IMG/VR virus record: IMGVR_UViG_3300046001_011626
Location: 1 to 31,989 of that record
Reading direction: 5' to 3' (one strand)
DNA: 31,989 nt
Source: a virus
Shown: positions 28,800 to 31,989 of the stretch, piece after piece
Layout: each line of letters starts with the position of its first letter
How positions within the stretch are numbered: the stretch's first letter is position 1
Made by a program: the position numbers and the translations under genes
The notes under the pieces: model-generated
What the model was told of the DNA's origin: nothing
What the model saw: the letters and a program-made list of their open reading frames with translations, nothing else
Database searches by the model: none

Positions 28800-30992
28800 T
28801 CATTCTTGCTCCTGCGGGTCATTGCTAATTTCTTGGTACACCCACACATCCGGGTTTTCGACGGGCATCGCGGCCCCGGATTGCGGGCATTTGTAGTGGG
28901 TTGGAAGTACTGCGAGCGGGCGCAGTGGCAGCTCGCCGGTGTCTGGATCGGGCTCGCCTGTGTGCGTGTTCAGGACCATGCCCTCGACGCACAGGTAGCC
29001 AAACTTGGAGCGCCCAATCGAGGGCAGTCCGTAGTCAGTGCTGTTACGGAAAAACTTGATGTAACCCTGCGTGGACAGGGCTGAAATCCGCTCGCGGATC
29101 GTGCGCTCGCCGCCCAGACCTGCCTTGCCCTCGAAGGACTCGGCCAGTTGGTTGGCGGTGTAGCAGCGCCCCTGCGCAGCCTCCTCAAAGAGGATCTGCA
29201 GAATCGCATCGCGCTTTCGCCTGCGCTCGGCATCGAGCCGCTCGCCGTACTCCTTGAGCACCAGCCTGTCGTTCACGTCGACCTCGTGCCACTGGCCGTC
29301 CATCTTGTCGACGAACTTGGTCTCAATGGCCGGGCCGTTGCGCAGCTCGTAGATCAGGTGTCGGGTGGATTGCGCCTCATCGGGGCGAAACAGCAGCATC
29401 CCGGACGAGTAGTAACCGCGCAGGCTGCCCGCACCCGCCAAAGCCTGAAACGGGTCTTCCTCAAACTGGCGCTTACCCAGCTTTTTGGTGTGGTGCGCCA
29501 GGATCACGCCCGCGTCGGGATTCACCGCCTGGCGAATGCGCTCCACGCGCTGCGATAAGAAGTACAGCATTGCGCCGTTGTCGTTCTCGCCGCCTGCATC
29601 GCCCCCATCAAAGACGTTTCGGATCGGGTCGATCACGATGATGTCGGGTGTGAGGCCATTGAAGGCAGCCACCATGGCCGGAATGACCTGCGCCAGCCCG
29701 TCGTCGTCCAGAATCAAGCGCAACTGCGGCGTGGCCATGAAATTGGTGCGCGCCAGCGTCAAATGCTCTGGCGAGAGGCGAATGCCTTTCACCCGCTCGC
29801 GAAGATAGTGGTACTGGACCTCGGCTTGCAGGTAGAACACCCGCAGCGGCCGGGGTGGCCTCATCCCCAAAAACGAGGCACCGGCGGCCATGTGGGTGAG
29901 CCAGGCCAGCAGAAAGTCGCTTTTGCCGACCTTGGGAGCGCCGCCAAACACCAGCAGGCCGCCCGGTGTCAGCACGCGCGGCTCAATCAAATCTTCAGGG
30001 AGCGGTGAGTCATCGTCGAGCAATGCGCCAAGCGTGAAGGTCGGCACCATGGGCGAAGCAGCTTTGATCACCCGGCGTTCAGCCTGCGCGATGAAGGCGG
30101 CGAAATCAAAACCTTCAAGTGCTGCGTCGGCTGCGTCCCACTTGAGCGGCTTGTCAGCTGGCGGGACAAGGATGGACACCGACTGGCAGCCCACGGCTGC
30201 GCAAGCGCGTGCAGCGCTCTCAGCGTAGTCCCAGCCCGGTGCATCGCGGTCGGGCCAGATCAGTACCTCTTTGTTCTTGAGCGCAGACCAGTCGGTTTTG
30301 TCCACCGGTGCTTTGGCCCCGTTCATGGCAGTGGTGGCCACGATGCCTGCGCCAATCAGGGCATCGGCACACTTTTCACCCTCGACCAGAATCACGGTGC
30401 GCGCCGTCATCAACGCTGGCAGGTTGTAAAGCGGGCGTGGATCGGGGGCACGCCACATCCGCGCGCGCACATCCCACGGCCTGAACTCTTTGCCGGTAGG
30501 GGGGTCGTAGCGGTAGACGCAGGCGATCAGCTCACCATCAAGCCCGACGTAATCCCACTTGGCTGTGTAGGGACCGAGTTCATCCATCGGGACTGTTCGC
30601 ATGTCGCGTCTGGCCCCATGGTCCACGGGCGGCGCAAAGCCAAGCCACTGCCGGATTTCATCGGCGATGCGCGGAAAGTCCTGCTGCGTCGACAGCCCCC
30701 GTGACTTGGCCCAGGCTGCTATCAGATCGCCGCCATCGTCATCGGCGAAATCCTTCCACAGCCCGCGCCGGGGACCATCCAGCTCGACAACCAGGCTCTT
30801 GCCCGGTGCGCCATCAATGTCGCCGACATAAAACTTGTTGCCGCGAATGCGACCACTGGGAAACAGGTACAGCAGCACCGACTCGAGCCGGTCCAGCAGA
30901 CCATCACGCAGCGCCTGCGTGTCAGCCGGTGTTTCCAGCCTTTGATCGGGGGCGTTGTTGTAGTCCAGCCAGACGATATTGCCAGCCGTCAT
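28800..30992 (-). CDS. Primase-helicase with TOPRIM and RecA-like (RepA/AAA_25) domains
   Basis: This 730-residue protein primes and unwinds phage DNA. Residues 35-115 form an N-terminal primase-linked region (GNKFYVGDIDG, GLWKDFADDDGGDLIAAWA). TOPRIM follows: VILVEGEKCADAL (199-211) with the glutamate, and LIWPDRDAPGWDYA (D248, D250). The helicase ATPase has Walker A GGAPKVGKSDF (350-360), an HTKK segment after VILAHH, and Walker B DIIVIDPI (450-457). The C-terminal 130 residues look like a winged helix (TIRERISALSTQGYIKFF). No zinc-binding motif is seen at the N-terminus. ATG 30992 overlaps the nuclease stop as ATGA. With the nuclease and resolvase it forms the replication and recombination module. 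Confidence 0.88.
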   Translation of the reverse strand: MTAGNIVWLDYNNAPDQRLETPADTQALRDGLLDRLESVLLYLFPSGRIRGNKFYVGDIDGAPGKSLVVELDGPRRGLWKDFADDDGGDLIAAWAKSRGLSTQQDFPRIADEIRQWLGFAPPVDHGARRDMRTVPMDELGPYTAKWDYVGLDGELIACVYRYDPPTGKEFRPWDVRARMWRAPDPRPLYNLPALMTARTVILVEGEKCADALIGAGIVATTAMNGAKAPVDKTDWSALKNKEVLIWPDRDAPGWDYAESAARACAAVGCQSVSILVPPADKPLKWDAADAALEGFDFAAFIAQAERRVIKAASPMVPTFTLGALLDDDSPLPEDLIEPRVLTPGGLLVFGGAPKVGKSDFLLAWLTHMAAGASFLGMRPPRPLRVFYLQAEVQYHYLRERVKGIRLSPEHLTLARTNFMATPQLRLILDDDGLAQVIPAMVAAFNGLTPDIIVIDPIRNVFDGGDAGGENDNGAMLYFLSQRVERIRQAVNPDAGVILAHHTKKLGKRQFEEDPFQALAGAGSLRGYYSSGMLLFRPDEAQSTRHLIYELRNGPAIETKFVDKMDGQWHEVDVNDRLVLKEYGERLDAERRRKRDAILQILFEEAAQGRCYTANQLAESFEGKAGLGGERTIRERISALSTQGYIKFFRNSTDYGLPSIGRSKFGYLCVEGMVLNTHTGEPDPDTGELPLRPLAVLPTHYKCPQSGAAMPVENPDVWVYQEISNDPQEQE

Positions 30993-31744
30993 TGAGTCCC
31001 CCAGCAGCGGTCCTGCCAAGCGCAGAACTTGCACTCCATGTGGGTAGGTGTGGTGGCAAAGCGCGGCAAGACCTCGCTTGCGCTGGTGGCGGTGATCACG
31101 CGCACGGCGCGGTCCGACATGCGCTGCGCCAGCCCGCCGTCAAAGGGCAACAACTCAAACCAGATTTCCTGGGTGTCTTTGTTGATGGCCGTAAAAAGCG
31201 CCGGGTTGGCAGATATGCCCGGAATGCTGGCTTCCATGTAGGCCTGATACACCGCAACCTGTGCGGCATAGACCGGCTTGGACTTGGCCACCCCTTGCTT
31301 GACGGTGTCGCGCCAGGACTTGTCGTTCATGGTCTTGAACTCCCAGAGCGCCGGGTAGCTCACGCCCAGATCGGCCGGACCGGTATTCAAGATCCCGTCG
31401 ACGTGACCACGGATACGTCCACCTGCCACGGAAAAGCCGAACTGGCCACCCTGGACTTTGCGCGTGTACATGTCAAACCCGGCCATGCGCAGCCACCGGA
31501 TGGCCAGGTCTTCCAGCGTGTGGCCCACCTCAAAAATGCGCAGCAAGCGGCCTGAGAAATCACGGCCCTCGTCCACTGGTGTGTGCGTGTACTCATATTG
31601 CAGCGCGCGCTCGCATGAAACGCCCAAGCGAGATGCGCCCAGGTAGTCGCGCGGCGTCTGGCCTGCACGCTCACGTGTTAACGCTGCATCAATGAGCTGG
31701 CTGATTTGCTCCTGAATTTTGGGGCGGGCGTTGAAGTCCAGCAT
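30989..31744 (-). CDS. PD-(D/E)XK nuclease with iron-sulfur cysteines (Cas4/RecB-like)
   Basis: This 251-residue DNA nuclease probably resects ends for recombination-dependent replication. The catalytic motifs are seen: D116 in GHVDGIL, E135-x-K137 in LWEFKTMN, and the QxxxY motif Q162-Y166 in YAAQVAVYQAYM. Four cysteines, C44 (GVSCERAL) and C238, C241, C247 (MECKFCAWQDRCW), match the split 4Fe-4S staple of Cas4/AddB-type enzymes. ATG 31744 shares a base with the upstream stop (TGATG); GTG 31747 is the alternative. No cas1, cas2 or CRISPR array is nearby, so a CRISPR role is not indicated. Confidence 0.87.
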   Translation of the reverse strand: MLDFNARPKIQEQISQLIDAALTRERAGQTPRDYLGASRLGVSCERALQYEYTHTPVDEGRDFSGRLLRIFEVGHTLEDLAIRWLRMAGFDMYTRKVQGGQFGFSVAGGRIRGHVDGILNTGPADLGVSYPALWEFKTMNDKSWRDTVKQGVAKSKPVYAAQVAVYQAYMEASIPGISANPALFTAINKDTQEIWFELLPFDGGLAQRMSDRAVRVITATSASEVLPRFATTPTHMECKFCAWQDRCWGTQ

Positions 31745-31989
31745 CACACACGACCCTTCTGCAAGTTCAGGCGCTCTTGCAAAAACGACCGGTCGCGCGC
31801 CGCCATGCGTTCGTGCTCAGCCGTCATCTGGCCTTGGTAGGCCGTGACTACGACATCAATCAGTGTCAGTACCTCCATGCGGCTGTAACTGGCCAGCGGG
31901 CGATCCATGCCGATTGAGCCCACGAACTCGCCCAATGGGTGCAGGCACGCGCCCATGGCCGTGGTTTCCATTTCACTTGGATCAATCAT
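31744..31989 (-). CDS. Small hypothetical early protein (5' end at window edge)
   Basis: This is an 81-residue frame whose ATG (31989-31987) is the last triplet of the window, so the true start may lie beyond. The visible protein has a short N-terminus, then GEFVGSIGMDRPLASYSRMEVLTLIDVVVTAYQ and a charged C-terminal helix (HERMAARDRSFLQERLNLQ). It faintly recalls DUF6511-type phage proteins, but this is not firm. It is soluble and lacks a signal peptide. Its stop overlaps the nuclease start (TGATG), so the two are probably co-translated and may act together. Confidence 0.6.
   Translation of the reverse strand: MIDPSEMETTAMGACLHPLGEFVGSIGMDRPLASYSRMEVLTLIDVVVTAYQGQMTAEHERMAARDRSFLQERLNLQKGRV

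Noticed and set aside
28348-28803. Resolvase N-terminal extension starting at ATG 28803
   Set aside because: Despite the ATGA overlap, the added residues derive largely from DNA repeats and a hairpin and do not resemble RuvC. Kept as an alternative in the resolvase entry.
30701-31555. Plus-strand 284-codon open frame
   Set aside because: It lies across the primase-helicase and PD-(D/E)XK nuclease genes on the other strand, has low-complexity Arg/Pro/His content, and matches no family.
1-31989. Integrase, repressor, att sites, tRNA or rRNA genes
   Set aside because: I looked for tyrosine or serine recombinase motifs, helix-turn-helix repressors and tRNA-like folds and saw none; the ends of the element must lie outside.

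Overview
This window is most of a temperate tailed phage (prophage) from what is probably a betaproteobacterium of the order Burkholderiales, family Comamonadaceae or close to it. That placement rests on the GC-rich codon use and on the style of the accessory proteins; no host gene, tRNA, rRNA or integrase is present to settle it. The element is cut at both ends: the left edge lies inside a lysozyme gene and the right edge at the first codon of a small early gene. No integrase, repressor or attachment site is visible.

Almost everything is transcribed leftward (minus strand). Read in transcription order from the right edge: an early replication/recombination block (31989-26014) encodes a small unknown protein, a PD-(D/E)XK nuclease with iron-sulfur cysteines, a TOPRIM primase-helicase, a RuvC-type resolvase, a DUF6362 protein and a ParB-DNA methyltransferase fusion. 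Between primase-helicase and resolvase lie about 450 bases with ten copies of an 8-base iteron-like repeat and a long hairpin, a good candidate for the replication origin. Next comes an island of six rightward genes (22992-26040): four small conserved accessory proteins (DUF6900, DUF3489 and two unnamed) and two cargo genes, one a leucine-rich-repeat protein. Leftward reading resumes with HNH endonuclease, P27 small terminase, large terminase, HK97 portal, S49 prohead protease, HK97 capsid, an unnamed capsid-adjacent protein, head-tail connectors, tail tube, tail chaperones, tape measure, and a tail tip of DUF2460, DUF2163 hub, NlpC/P60 peptidase and a large baseplate protein. This is the gene order of the Rhodobacter gene transfer agent. 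Fibre-like proteins, tandem terminators and a lysis cassette (DUF6127, 3TM holin, GH24 lysozyme) finish the block.

Tightly packed genes with ATGA, GTGA and TGATG overlaps suggest long polycistronic mRNAs with coupled translation. Three translation or replication features stand out. (1) A textbook -1 frameshift site, A AAA AAC followed six bases later by a 14-bp hairpin, joins the tail chaperone to its downstream frame, as in lambda G/GT. (2) The baseplate megaprotein is interrupted by one in-frame amber codon lying in the loop of a small hairpin. (3) The iteron cluster described above. Intrinsic terminators sit directly in front of the ribosome binding sites of the lysis, capsid and methyltransferase genes, which suggests attenuation or antitermination control.
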